From: JAZKJD01 sp040384585
Lineage (GTDB): Bacteria; Pseudomonadota; Gammaproteobacteria; Diplorickettsiales; Diplorickettsiaceae
Reading direction: 5' to 3'
Assembly: GCA_040384585.1 (NCBI GenBank)
Contig: JAZKJD010000002.1
Span: forward strand, 62,001-126,000
DNA length: 64,000 nt
The notes under the pieces were generated by a model that was given only the letters and a program-made list of their open reading frames with translations, did not search any database and was not told where the DNA came from. The translations under genes and the position numbers were made by a program. Positions 52,152-62,258 of this stretch are shown here, one piece after another; position 1 is the stretch's first letter, and each line of letters starts with the position of its first letter.

Positions 52152-53654
52152 CTAATAAATGGGGGTGCTAATCGTCATAAACGCCGCCCGGGTCAACCAA
52201 ATTAGCTGACTAGGAAATAAACCTAGAACGAGTAATAGTATAGCATTAATGCTAAGTGCAAGGTAGGCATCTTGTGCTACGCGTAAAGATGGCATTGTGG
52301 TCTCTGGCTCCTCAAAATACATGACTTTTACAACATACAGGTAATAGTAAGACCCAATAATAGCAAAAATGATAGCTAAAGTGGCTAACCAAATCTGGTG
52401 TGTCAGAATGAGCGCTGATAGTATCCCCATTTTAGCAAAAAACCCGGCAGTAGGAGGAATTCCAGCCATTGAAAACATAATAAGCAACATTAAAAAAGCC
52501 AACCATGGGTTACGCGCATTGAGTCCACGTAAGTCATCAATACGCTCTACCTCCTGTCCCGATTGACTGACCACAATCAAAAGCCCAAAAGAGCCGATTG
52601 CCATGAGTGCATAGATAAATACATAAAATAAGCTCATCGCGTAGCCAAAAGGACTGCCTGACACTAAACCTAAAAGCGTATATCCAATATGTGCGATAGC
52701 CGAATAAGCCAACATACGTTTTAGATTGGTCTGAACGATAGCAACCAGGTTACCTAGGCCAAAAGAACAAATAGCAATAATAGCTAATAAGGGTTGCCAC
52801 AGGTTATGTAGGCTAGGTAACGCATCGATCAGAAGACGTATTGCCATCGCCATACCAGCCACTTTTGGAGCCGATCCAATAAATAAGGTAACCGGTGTAG
52901 GAGCGCCTTGATAAACATCAGGTACCCATAATTGGAAAGGAACGGCTCCTAGTTTAAAAGCAATCCCTGCCACGATAAAAATAAGCCCTATGGATAAGAT
53001 AATGGGCGACTGCCCACCTTGTAACAAGGCTTGGCTAATCGTTGGAATCATCAAAGAATGCGTAACGCCATACAGTAAAGAAAGTCCATATAAAAATAAA
53101 CCGGAGGCTAATGCCCCTAAAATAAAATATTTCATCGCAGCTTCAGCACTGTTAGTACATCCCCGTTGCAGAGCGACTAAGGCGTAAAGTGGAAATGATA
53201 ATAATTCTAACCCTAAGTAAAGGGAGAGTAGACTATTCGCTGAAGTTAAAATCAGCATTCCAAGAATAGAAAACAAACCTAGCAAATAAAATTCACCCGA
53301 ATGGATAGATCCTTTGCTTTTCACCTCTTGAAATCCTTCGGGCATAGGTTTTTCTTTAATGGCATCGCGCGCATAAATAAAAGCAAAAATACTGAGTATG
53401 AGTAAGCTAAGCTTAATAACATACGCTATCGGATCCCAAGTGAACTGTTGATTAAAAATGACTTGCGCCGGCACGGAATGTAAACAAAAAACGAGACATA
53501 AGGTAATGAGTAAACTTAATTGTGCAGCAACATAGGTGACTACTCCTTGTTTTTGTTTAACAAAAAGTTCGAGTAGCAGAACGATACAAATCATCCCTAA
53601 TAAGGCAATCTCAGGAAAGGCAGGAAATTTGAGTAGGGGTGCAAGCATAATCAT
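52152..53654 (-). CDS. nuoN: NADH-quinone oxidoreductase subunit N
   Basis: 500 residues with about fourteen membrane helices, one of the three antiporter-like subunits of complex I. Typical motifs include KLGAVPFQLWVPDVYQGAP and KRMLAYSAIAHIGYTLLG. Its start overlaps the nuoM stop by four bases. Two ATGs near the start (codons 1 and 3) are both possible. Confidence 0.96.
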   Translation of the reverse strand: MIMLAPLLKFPAFPEIALLGMICIVLLLELFVKQKQGVVTYVAAQLSLLITLCLVFCLHSVPAQVIFNQQFTWDPIAYVIKLSLLILSIFAFIYARDAIKEKPMPEGFQEVKSKGSIHSGEFYLLGLFSILGMLILTSANSLLSLYLGLELLSFPLYALVALQRGCTNSAEAAMKYFILGALASGLFLYGLSLLYGVTHSLMIPTISQALLQGGQSPIILSIGLIFIVAGIAFKLGAVPFQLWVPDVYQGAPTPVTLFIGSAPKVAGMAMAIRLLIDALPSLHNLWQPLLAIIAICSFGLGNLVAIVQTNLKRMLAYSAIAHIGYTLLGLVSGSPFGYAMSLFYVFIYALMAIGSFGLLIVVSQSGQEVERIDDLRGLNARNPWLAFLMLLIMFSMAGIPPTAGFFAKMGILSALILTHQIWLATLAIIFAIIGSYYYLYVVKVMYFEEPETTMPSLRVAQDAYLALSINAILLLVLGLFPSQLIWLTRAAFMTISTPIY

Positions 53655-55201
53655 AGTTTAGTTTGTAAACTCAACTGCAAAATTGAATCGACAGAAGCGT
53701 GCATTAGCGTTAATAAGGGCGCCGGATAAACACCGAGAAAAATAATAGCCACGGTTAATAAAATAAAAACAATTTTTTCAAAACCATGAATATCGTCGCT
53801 GCTAGCGATTAAAGGATTGCTTATTTCGCCAAAAAATATCCGTTTATACATATATAACGTGTAAGTCGCACTGAGAATTAATGTACTGGCTGCAATCACG
53901 GTGATCCAAAAACTGGCTTGCATCGCACTCATAATAATCATGAACTCACCGACAAAACCGGAAGTACCAGGCAAACCGACATTAGACATAGCAAATAACA
54001 TGAAAAAGGCAGCTAATAAGGGCATAGTTAAGGCAAGTCCGCCATAATCTTTAATGAGACGACTATGGAAACGATACGCTAACATACCTACGGCTAAAAA
54101 CATGGCGCCGGAACTAAAGGCATGTGAAACCATCTGCACCATAGCGCCTTCTAAACTCATATACGCCATTAAGGTGTTGTGGCTGTGCTTCATAATGGCA
54201 AACAACATAAAGCAACCGAGTACGACAAAACCCATATGCGCAATCGAAGAATAAGCAATCAATCGCTTCATATCGACTTGCGCTAAGGCGATGATGCCAA
54301 TGTACACAATGGCAATCAAGGCCAAGGCTATCATTACACCATCTAAGAGACGACTGGCATCAGGAACAATCGGCAAACTAAAACGCAAGAAACCATAACC
54401 GCCTAGCTTTAACATTAAAGCCGCTAGTACGACCGAACCGCCCGCAGGTGCTTCGGTATGCGCATCCGGAAGCCATGTATGGAAAGGCCACATCGGAATC
54501 TTGACAGCAAAGGCAATTAAGAAAGCGAGAAAGATCCATATCTGCTCTGGCATGGTTAGTTTCAATGGATAAAAGCTAGAAATATAAAAGTCATGGCCAG
54601 GATTGTGCATGCCTAAATAAAGCAAGGCGATCAACATCAAGGCGGATCCAAAAAATGTGTAGATGAAAAACTTAATCGATGCATAGGAACGGTTTGTACT
54701 CCCCCAAACACCGATACTGAGATACATCGGTATCAGCATGGCTTCCCAGAAAACATAAAATAAAATGGAATCCGTTGCTGCAAATGTCCCTACCATCAAG
54801 CCTTGCATGAGCAAAAAAGCCGCCATATATTGTGCAACACGCAGTTGCACACTGCGCCAAGCCGCTAAAATAACCAGCAAGGTAGTAAAAACGCTTAATA
54901 AAATGAGTGGTAAAGAAATACCATCAACGCCTAAGGCATAGTTGACGTTAAAAGCAGTAATCCAGGGAACATTTTCTTGAAATTGTAGACTACTCAATTG
55001 AGGATTAAATCCTAAATAAAGCGGTATACAGAGTGCAATACTGAGCAATGAAGTTATTAATGCAACAATCCGTGCACGCTGAGGATAGGCGTCGCCGCGG
55101 ACGGCGATAGCCAAAAATGCCCCGACAATAGGTAACCAAATAAGCAAGCTCAACAAATAGCTTTTTAATAAAATGCTTAGATGAGAAATTAACGTTAACA
55201 T
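53651..55201 (-). CDS. nuoM: NADH-quinone oxidoreductase subunit M
   Basis: 516 residues, about fourteen membrane helices. It has the antiporter-type motifs KIPMWPFHTWLPDAHTEAP and KRLIAYSSIAHMGFV. It contains the key Lys and Glu used for proton transfer. Order nuoL-nuoM-nuoN is normal. Confidence 0.97.
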   Translation of the reverse strand: MLTLISHLSILLKSYLLSLLIWLPIVGAFLAIAVRGDAYPQRARIVALITSLLSIALCIPLYLGFNPQLSSLQFQENVPWITAFNVNYALGVDGISLPLILLSVFTTLLVILAAWRSVQLRVAQYMAAFLLMQGLMVGTFAATDSILFYVFWEAMLIPMYLSIGVWGSTNRSYASIKFFIYTFFGSALMLIALLYLGMHNPGHDFYISSFYPLKLTMPEQIWIFLAFLIAFAVKIPMWPFHTWLPDAHTEAPAGGSVVLAALMLKLGGYGFLRFSLPIVPDASRLLDGVMIALALIAIVYIGIIALAQVDMKRLIAYSSIAHMGFVVLGCFMLFAIMKHSHNTLMAYMSLEGAMVQMVSHAFSSGAMFLAVGMLAYRFHSRLIKDYGGLALTMPLLAAFFMLFAMSNVGLPGTSGFVGEFMIIMSAMQASFWITVIAASTLILSATYTLYMYKRIFFGEISNPLIASSDDIHGFEKIVFILLTVAIIFLGVYPAPLLTLMHASVDSILQLSLQTKL

Positions 55202-55219
55202 TCTATAGACTAATTTGAG

Positions 55220-57175
55220 TTATAAGGAAAAAATCAGTAAAAAAATAACAATACCCAGCACCATGATCCAAGCATATTCATAGAGATAACCTGATTGTAA
55301 GTGTCGAAAGGTACTAGAAAGCCAACTGATGCGCCTTGCCGATCCATCGACTATTCGCTTATCTAATACATTAGCATCGGCTCTAAAAAAAAAATTGGCT
55401 AAACGACGTCCGCCATTGGCAAATACGGTTTGATAAAGTTCATCAAAACCATATTTACGAACTAATATCTGATAAAACCAAGAAAAACGTTTTTGCATCC
55501 TATTGGGAAATGCAGGAAAACGACTATAACACAGCCATGCAAGCACAATTCCTAATAATGCAAAAATCAATGCCAAATTATTAATAAGGAAGGTTTTTAT
55601 CGGTGAAAACGTCGCTGCAAGCGACACAAAATCTCTGTGCTGGGGTAATACAAAAAGGACAGGACTTAGAAATCCCTGTGGATTTAAAAATGCGCCAGAA
55701 AGTAAATAGCCCGCTAACAGTGAAGGAATCGCTAACGCGATTAATGAGAAAGTCACGACAGCAGGAGATTCACGTAGATGTTTTCTTTGTTCTGTGCTAA
55801 ATCGTTCTTTACTAAAAAATACCAAGAAAAAAGCACGGAAGATATAAAATGCCGTTACCAATGCACCTATCAATACACAATAATAAGCGTAGTGTGCTGC
55901 CGGTAAATGCGATGAATATACTGCTTCGATAATGGCATCTTTTGAGTAAAATCCAGCAAAAGGCGGTACCGCTGCTAACGCCAGTGCCCCTATCAAAAAA
56001 GTGATAGTGGTGATAGGGAGAAACTTCCCTAAGCCACCCATTTTTCGCATATCTTGTTCATGATGCAGTGCAATAATCACCGAGCCCGCGGCTAAAAATA
56101 ATAATGCCTTAAAAAAAGCATGTGTCACTAAATGAAAAATACCTGCCGCATAAGCCGAAGCCCCTAATGCTACCATCATATAACCGAGCTGCGAGAGCGT
56201 GGAATACGCAATCACCCGTTTGATATCATTCTGAACGATGGCGATAAGTCCCATAAACAAGGCGGTTGATGCGCCAAGCACCAAAATAATGTTTAACACG
56301 GTGGGGGAATATTCATAGAGCGGCGAAAGACGTGCCACTAAATAAACCCCAGCAGTCACCATGGTGGCGGCATGGATTAATGCCGAAATAGGGGTTGGAC
56401 CTTCCATGGATTCAGGTAACCAAACATGTAAAGGCATTTGTGCCGATTTCCCCATCGCGCCGATAAATAATAAGAAACAAATTAAGGTAATCACGGAACA
56501 CTGTGTGCCTGGAAAAATACTTACTGTGGTTTGTTTTAATTGTGAGGCATGATGAAAAACTTGCAGATAATCTAAACTACCAAAATTATTAAACAATAAG
56601 GCAATACCCAGTAAAAAACCAAAATCACCGACTCGATTGACGATAAAAGCCTTTAAGCTACCGGCATTAGCCGATTCCCGTTTGAACCAAAATCCAATTA
56701 ACAAATAAGAAATCAAGCCTACCGCTTCCCAACCAAAATAAAGCTGTAGAAAGTTATTTGCACTCACTAACATTAGCATCGCGAAGGTAAATGCAGACAT
56801 ATAACTAAAAAAGCGCTTATAGCCCGGATCACCTGCCATATAGGCAATACTGTAGATATGCACGATCAAGGAAACAAAGGTAACGATCACAAACATCACC
56901 AATGTCAATGGATCGATTAAAAAACCGATGTTAAAGCGAAACTTACCACTTAAATCCCAAAGATAAAGATTGGAATCATAATAAGCACTACCGTGTAGAA
57001 AGAAGAATTGATAGGCAAAATAAAGCGATAAAATAAAGGAAAGTGCAACACCCAGGATAGTCACACGATGTGCCAGACGACAACTAACGGCTTTACCCCC
57101 TAAACCCGCTATTAATGCGCCAAGCAGTGGAAATAAAACCAATCCTATTATTACTATCTGATGTTTCATGATCAC
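55220..57175 (-). CDS. nuoL: NADH-quinone oxidoreductase subunit L
   Basis: 651 residues, the largest membrane subunit. Typical motifs are FGWEAVGLISYLLIGFW, GKSAQMPLHVWLPESMEGPT and KRVIAYSTLSQLGYMM. The C-terminal part carries the long lateral helix found in the family. It begins immediately after nuoK. Confidence 0.97.
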   Translation of the reverse strand: MIMKHQIVIIGLVLFPLLGALIAGLGGKAVSCRLAHRVTILGVALSFILSLYFAYQFFFLHGSAYYDSNLYLWDLSGKFRFNIGFLIDPLTLVMFVIVTFVSLIVHIYSIAYMAGDPGYKRFFSYMSAFTFAMLMLVSANNFLQLYFGWEAVGLISYLLIGFWFKRESANAGSLKAFIVNRVGDFGFLLGIALLFNNFGSLDYLQVFHHASQLKQTTVSIFPGTQCSVITLICFLLFIGAMGKSAQMPLHVWLPESMEGPTPISALIHAATMVTAGVYLVARLSPLYEYSPTVLNIILVLGASTALFMGLIAIVQNDIKRVIAYSTLSQLGYMMVALGASAYAAGIFHLVTHAFFKALLFLAAGSVIIALHHEQDMRKMGGLGKFLPITTITFLIGALALAAVPPFAGFYSKDAIIEAVYSSHLPAAHYAYYCVLIGALVTAFYIFRAFFLVFFSKERFSTEQRKHLRESPAVVTFSLIALAIPSLLAGYLLSGAFLNPQGFLSPVLFVLPQHRDFVSLAATFSPIKTFLINNLALIFALLGIVLAWLCYSRFPAFPNRMQKRFSWFYQILVRKYGFDELYQTVFANGGRRLANFFFRADANVLDKRIVDGSARRISWLSSTFRHLQSGYLYEYAWIMVLGIVIFLLIFSL

Positions 57176-57176
57176 C

Positions 57177-57482
57177 CTAACCTTTTAAGCGATTCAAGGC
57201 ATCGACTTCAATACTATGCCGGGTACGAAATAAAACGATTAAAATAGCTAAACCGATAGCCGCCTCTACGGCGGCAACCGCTAAAATAAAAAACACAAAA
57301 ATCTGGCCTGCTATATCATGAAAATAATGCGAAAATGCAATGAAATTCATATTAACGGCTAATAATAATAACTCAACACACATCAATAGAATAAGAATAT
57401 TTTTTCGATTAATAACGAGCCCTAACAAGCCTAAGCTAAAGACAATAGCAGCGAGTATTAAATAATAGTTCATTGGAATCAT
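57177..57482 (-). CDS. nuoK: NADH-quinone oxidoreductase subunit K
   Basis: 101 residues with three membrane helices and the conserved ILLMCVELLLLAVNMNFIAF (with the functional Glu). Overlaps nuoJ by four bases and nuoL follows one base later. Confidence 0.96.
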   Translation of the reverse strand: MIPMNYYLILAAIVFSLGLLGLVINRKNILILLMCVELLLLAVNMNFIAFSHYFHDIAGQIFVFFILAVAAVEAAIGLAILIVLFRTRHSIEVDALNRLKG

Positions 57483-58078
57483 GTTTTTTTATTCGGCTGC
57501 ATTTTAATAATGCGAAGCCTATCCTCCCTTTTTACGGAAAATTGTTTTTCAGGGGGTATTGCCTTATTCAAGCGTTTTTCTTTTGTATTCAACGCTATCG
57601 TTGCAATAATAGCCACCAATAATAAAATACCGACGATTTCAAAAGGATAGGCATACTGCGTGTAAAGAATATCACCTAAGACTTGCGTATTACTTGTGTC
57701 AACGATGGCTGCGTTTACCGCTAGCGGCGCAGAACTAGGGAATAGTGCATAAATAAGTATACCTAACAATACAGCCACACTAATGAATGCATAAGGAAGA
57801 TAGGAGACAAAACCACGCTGTTTTTCAGTCACATCGATATTTAAGGTCATGATGACAAATAAAAACAGCGTCATCACCGCCCCGACATAGACTAAGATGA
57901 GTATTAACCCAAGGAATTCAGCTTCTAATAAAATCCATAAGACAGAGGCTGCAAAAAAAGCTAATACTAAAAATAAAGCACTTCGTATTGGATTACGCGC
58001 AATAACCGTCATAAACGCCGCGACGATTAACAGCAACGCGAATACAAAAAAAACACAGTGTTGAATCGAAATTACCAT
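57479..58078 (-). CDS. nuoJ: NADH-quinone oxidoreductase subunit J
   Basis: 199 residues from the ATG at 58078; a TTG two codons upstream is also open. It has about five membrane helices and the conserved LEAEFLGLILILVYVGAVM segment. No Shine-Dalgarno is seen, and a family B repeat lies in the 160-bp gap toward nuoI, so the coupling normally seen here is broken. Confidence 0.94.
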   Translation of the reverse strand: MVISIQHCVFFVFALLLIVAAFMTVIARNPIRSALFLVLAFFAASVLWILLEAEFLGLILILVYVGAVMTLFLFVIMTLNIDVTEKQRGFVSYLPYAFISVAVLLGILIYALFPSSAPLAVNAAIVDTSNTQVLGDILYTQYAYPFEIVGILLLVAIIATIALNTKEKRLNKAIPPEKQFSVKREDRLRIIKMQPNKKT

Positions 58079-58111
58079 AAACAAACGCGTAAAATGTTAT
58101 TGTACAATATC

Positions 58112-58240
58112 AAACGTACCGACAAAGTTCCATCATGGCGAGCTCACGAAGTGAGCGTGGCCATCCAGTTACAGACGCCTTCTTCTCATGATCTAACCTG
58201 GTTTCTGGATTGCCGCGCGCTTTCAGCGCTCGCAATGACA
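58112..58240. repeat. Family B-type repeat inside the nuo operon
   Basis: CATGGCGAGCTCACGAAG ... GTGGCCATCCAG arms and the GGATTGCCGCGCGCTTTCAG hairpin ending in CGCAATGACAAAAATC. The outer family termini are not clear. It lies between nuoI and nuoJ and reaches to within five bases of the nuoI stop (TGA at 58245-58247). Confidence 0.75.
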
Positions 58241-58244
58241 AAAA

Positions 58245-58742
58245 TCAACGGAAAGAGGCATCCTCTTGCCTTTCCTCCGCTATCTGTTTCTCATAACGAT
58301 CACCGATAGCTAACAGTTTTTCTTTCGTCATAATCTGTTCGCCACGATTTTCAAAATGATAGTGCGGAATATTTGTTTCTACAATCGCATCGACAGGACA
58401 AGACTCTTCACAAAAGCCACAATAAATACATTTAAAAAGATCAATTTCATAAAGTGTTGTTCTACGTGAACCATCATCGCGTGGTTCCGCTTCAATCGTA
58501 ATCGCCAACGCAGGACAAACTGCCTCGCATAGTTTACAAGCAATACAACGCTCCTCGCCGTTAGGATAACGACGTAAGGCATGTAAGCCACGAAATCTAA
58601 CGGAACGCGGGGTCTCTTCTTCAGGAAATTGAATAGTTACTTTTTTCGTAAAAAAGTGCCTACCGGTAACACCAAGCCCTTTAAAAAGTTCCCATAGTGT
58701 AAAGGTTTTTAGAATAGCTAACACTTTTTTCAATATGTTCAT
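58245..58742 (-). CDS. nuoI: NADH-quinone oxidoreductase subunit I
   Basis: 165 residues with two [4Fe-4S] clusters: CIACKLCEAVCP and CIYCGFCEESCP. It carries electrons between the peripheral arm and quinone. Overlaps nuoH by four bases. The C-terminus is near a repeat. Confidence 0.97.
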   Translation of the reverse strand: MNILKKVLAILKTFTLWELFKGLGVTGRHFFTKKVTIQFPEEETPRSVRFRGLHALRRYPNGEERCIACKLCEAVCPALAITIEAEPRDDGSRRTTLYEIDLFKCIYCGFCEESCPVDAIVETNIPHYHFENRGEQIMTKEKLLAIGDRYEKQIAEERQEDASFR

Positions 58743-59767
58743 GAACTAAACCAAGGTGCGACTTTATATTGTACCGCGAATGCTACGACGGCAATCCAAA
58801 ACAAGGTAACAGGAATCAAAACCTTCCATCCCAAACGCATTAATTGATCGTAACGGTAACGTGGAAAGGTAGCCCGTGACCAAATAAATAGCCATAAAAA
58901 GCTAGCCATTTTTAAAAATAACCAGATAATACCAGGAACCCATAAAAATGCCTTATCTAAAAACGGAATCCCTTGAAAAGGAGATAACCAACCCCCTAAA
59001 AATAGCAAGGAAGCAATCGCCGCGATTAAGATCATATTCATATATTCGGCGAGAAAAAATAAAGCAAAGGTAACGCCAGAATATTCTACGTGAAAACCGG
59101 CAACGATCTCGGACTCCCCTTCCGCTAAATCAAAGGGTGCACGATTGGTTTCGGCAATACCAGAAATCCAATACGTCACAAACAAGGGTAACAGTGGCAA
59201 GAAATACCAATGCCAAAACCCACCGTGTTGTTTCATCACAATATCGTGCAGACTCATACTCCCTGCAGCCAATAAAATACCGACAAAGGTAAATCCCATT
59301 GCAATCTCATAAGAAATTGTTTGTGCTGCTGCACGTAATGAACCCAATAATGCATATTTTGAATTCGTCGCCCAACCCGCGATGAGAATCCCGTAAACAC
59401 CTAAGGAAGTGATAGCAAAAAGATAGAGAACACCGGCATTAATTTGTGTTAAGGCAACACCTTCGCTGAAGGGTATCACTGCCCAGGCCGCTAGCGCTGG
59501 CGCAATGGTAATAATCGGCGCGACAACAAACAAATAACGATTGGAAGCAGAAGGAACAATGATCTCTTTTGACAACAACTTAACGACATCGGCAATCGGT
59601 TGCAGAAACCCCAATGGCCCTACCCGATTAGGCCCAATACGGGATTGCATATAACCAATCCCTTTACGCTCGATAAACGTTAGATAGGCAACAGCGATTA
59701 ATAACGGGATGGTAATGACAATGATCTTAATAATGATCCAAATCAACAAAAGTAAATCATTCAGCAT
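58739..59767 (-). CDS. nuoH: NADH-quinone oxidoreductase subunit H
   Basis: 342 residues with about eight membrane helices. The conserved MQSRIGPNRVGPLGFLQPIA and AETNRAPFDLAEGESEIVAG (quinone-binding loop) are present. It overlaps nuoG by 11 bases and nuoI by four. Confidence 0.97.
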   Translation of the reverse strand: MLNDLLLLIWIIIKIIVITIPLLIAVAYLTFIERKGIGYMQSRIGPNRVGPLGFLQPIADVVKLLSKEIIVPSASNRYLFVVAPIITIAPALAAWAVIPFSEGVALTQINAGVLYLFAITSLGVYGILIAGWATNSKYALLGSLRAAAQTISYEIAMGFTFVGILLAAGSMSLHDIVMKQHGGFWHWYFLPLLPLFVTYWISGIAETNRAPFDLAEGESEIVAGFHVEYSGVTFALFFLAEYMNMILIAAIASLLFLGGWLSPFQGIPFLDKAFLWVPGIIWLFLKMASFLWLFIWSRATFPRYRYDQLMRLGWKVLIPVTLFWIAVVAFAVQYKVAPWFSS

Positions 59768-62111
59768 GGATTTCTACCGCTCCAAATGATTCGCCTAAGG
59801 TAGCTGTCTCTTCGCATCCTGCGGGAATCCATACACATTCCTTGGGGAGCCGTTCATCAATGAATACCGTTAAACGTGCACTTCCCTCACCTTGTTTAAT
59901 CTGCACCACTTGATTTTCTTTAAGCTGTAATGCCACTGCCAAAGCAGAATTCATGCCAACGCCAACCCTATCATTACTCGCCGATCCTTGCAGTGCCCGC
60001 GAACGACGAACAAGGCCGTCACCCCAGTAAATTGGCCATTCAGTCAGTCGCGTAATGTTAGCGGATGATTTCTGTTTTATAAGCGTTAGCTTGGGTAAAG
60101 AGGCTTTTATGGCTACCGTTTTTTCTTTTTTGAAGCGTGACATCAGTTCATCACGAATAACGTCATGACTTGCACTAGTAAAATCAGGTAATTCAAATAA
60201 ATTTCCCAGGGTTTGTAAGATCTCCCAAGCTGGCTTCGCTTGACCCAAAGAGGGAATGGCAGCAGTAAACGCTTGCCAATCGCCAGCCACATTAATAAAA
60301 GAGCCCGCCGTTTCTGCAAAGCTACTCATGGGTAATATGACATTAGCCTGTTCTAATAAGGATTTTGATGTAAAGCTTGATAAGGCCACTATCCAATCCG
60401 CTTGGCGCAATGCCTGAGTCACTTGAATCGGATTAGCACAATCTAAAGGAGGCTCAATATTGACTAACAAATAGGCCTTTAACCCCGCATTAAACATCTC
60501 ATGCGCCGCTAAACCTGGTTCTGAAACCGCGATACCGCCCGGTAATCGATGTGGAATCGCACCCGACAACCAAGCCCCGGCACTGTTAGCCCCTTCGGTT
60601 AAATAAATACACTGCGCGCCACTTTGTTCAGCAATCCATTGGCTTAATTGTCGAATCAAGGAGGCTTGCGGGTGATTATGTGCGATAGCCCCTAAAATAA
60701 TGATTGATTTTTTACTTTTCAATAATGTAGCAAGCTTCTTCTGTTGCTCACTCACATGAATATCCACTCGCGGCAAAGAGGGTAACGCCTCGGTCAAGGC
60801 TAATGCTTTAGCCAAACCCGCTAAAACAAATACCCATTCATGGGGAGCCGTAATAATTTTTTCCTCTTGCTGAAAAGGAAACTCAAGGTCGAAACAGTTG
60901 ATGCTCGCTATTTTCTTGCCCGCTAACTGCGCTTTACGTAGACGATTTGACGCTAAGGGTTGTTCGCGTCGAATATTCGAGCCAATTAATAAAATAAATT
61001 CTTGTTGTTCCAGTTCTGGCAGCGGTATCCCTGGAGGATAAAGTGCCATATCGTCTTGGTCATCAGTATCGGTTTGATGCAGACGATGATCAATGTTCTG
61101 ACTGCCTAAACTGCGCCACAATTTTTGTAGAAGATAATACTCTTCTGTTGTGCTGCTAGGTGACACTAAGGCACCCATGGATTGCGGACCCTCTTTTTGC
61201 AGCACTTTTTTAAATCCATTGACGACTTTTTCTAAGGCGGTTTCCCAGTCAACAACAAACCACTGGCCATTTTCTTTGATATGGGGTTTTGTCAGCCGAT
61301 CCTCGCTATGAATACCCAAATAACTATAGCGATCTCTATCCGATAGCCAGGTTTCATTAATCGCTTCATTTTCTCGTGGGACTGTACGCATCACTTGTTC
61401 GCGGCGCACATGCAAGTAAATATGTGAACCTAAACAATCATGCGGTGCAATGGAAGGATACTGTTGTAATTCCCAAGCACGCGCCGTAAAACGAAAGGGT
61501 TTTGATGTCAGTGCCCCGACAGGACAAAGATCAATCATGTTGCCAGACAGTTCAGATGCGACACTATGCTCAATATAGGTACCAATCTGTAAATCTTCGC
61601 CGCGATTTAATGTGCCTAATTCTTTTATACCGGCGACTTCCTGGCCAAAACGCACACAGCGCGTGCATTGAATACAGCGTGTCATCTCTGTTGAGATTAA
61701 TGACCCTAAATTATCGTCTTTAACAGAGCGTTTTCCTTCGCTAAAACGCGAAAGTGATTGGCCATAGCCCAAAGAAAGATCTTGTAACTCACACTCACCC
61801 CCTTGATCACAGATAGGACAATCTAAAGGATGGTTAATTAATAAAAATTCCATGACGGAACGCTGTGCTTCTTTGGCTTTGGAAGAAGCGGTAAATACTT
61901 TCATGCCCGCCGTAACCGGTGTTGCACAGGCTGGCAAAGGCTTACCCGATTTTTCAACTTCCACTAAACACATGCGGCAATTCGCCGCAATAGAAAGCTT
62001 TTTATGATAGCAAAAGCGCGGAATATAAATACCAACTTGATCCGCCGCTTCAATAATGGTGGTATTTTGTGCTACCTGTAATGGACGACCATCTATTTCA
62101 ATGTCTATCAT
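59757..62111 (-). CDS. nuoG: NADH-quinone oxidoreductase subunit G
   Basis: 784 residues. The N-terminal [2Fe-2S] site has Cys34, Cys45, Cys48 and Cys62; then HPLDCPICDQGGECELQ and CIQCTRCVRFGQEVAG bind [4Fe-4S] clusters. A molybdopterin-oxidoreductase-like domain follows (about 220-680), and the end resembles a molybdopterin dinucleotide-binding domain. Length is between the short alpha- and long E. coli-type forms. Confidence 0.96.
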   Translation of the reverse strand: MIDIEIDGRPLQVAQNTTIIEAADQVGIYIPRFCYHKKLSIAANCRMCLVEVEKSGKPLPACATPVTAGMKVFTASSKAKEAQRSVMEFLLINHPLDCPICDQGGECELQDLSLGYGQSLSRFSEGKRSVKDDNLGSLISTEMTRCIQCTRCVRFGQEVAGIKELGTLNRGEDLQIGTYIEHSVASELSGNMIDLCPVGALTSKPFRFTARAWELQQYPSIAPHDCLGSHIYLHVRREQVMRTVPRENEAINETWLSDRDRYSYLGIHSEDRLTKPHIKENGQWFVVDWETALEKVVNGFKKVLQKEGPQSMGALVSPSSTTEEYYLLQKLWRSLGSQNIDHRLHQTDTDDQDDMALYPPGIPLPELEQQEFILLIGSNIRREQPLASNRLRKAQLAGKKIASINCFDLEFPFQQEEKIITAPHEWVFVLAGLAKALALTEALPSLPRVDIHVSEQQKKLATLLKSKKSIIILGAIAHNHPQASLIRQLSQWIAEQSGAQCIYLTEGANSAGAWLSGAIPHRLPGGIAVSEPGLAAHEMFNAGLKAYLLVNIEPPLDCANPIQVTQALRQADWIVALSSFTSKSLLEQANVILPMSSFAETAGSFINVAGDWQAFTAAIPSLGQAKPAWEILQTLGNLFELPDFTSASHDVIRDELMSRFKKEKTVAIKASLPKLTLIKQKSSANITRLTEWPIYWGDGLVRRSRALQGSASNDRVGVGMNSALAVALQLKENQVVQIKQGEGSARLTVFIDERLPKECVWIPAGCEETATLGESFGAVEIHAE

Positions 62112-62157
62112 CGTTTCACTTTTACCTCTCTCCCCATCGTTTTAGTTTTCATGCAAC

Positions 62158-62245
62158 GAGCGCTGGGTGGCACGGGAAACCACTTTCTTTTCTGGCGTAA
62201 GCCAACAAAAAAAGTGTTTCTCAGTGACAGGACCCGGCGCGCTCT
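62158..62245. repeat. Family A-core repeat between nuoF and nuoG
   Basis: GAGCGCTGGGT and ACCCGGCGCGCTC form the outer arms around the familiar CTGGCGTAAGCCAACAAAAA core. The usual family A termini are absent. It fills the 147-bp gap inside the nuo operon. No promoter or other signal is evident. Confidence 0.7.
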
Positions 62246-62258
62246 AGTCAATAAAAAA

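Noticed and set aside
58058..58309. 83-codon frame antisense to nuoJ/nuoI ends
   Set aside because: It is a read-through of the repeat between nuoI and nuoJ.
2905..62245. CRISPR array
   Set aside because: The repeated units are dispersed singly over the window, palindromic and not regularly spaced, so they are mobile or palindromic elements.
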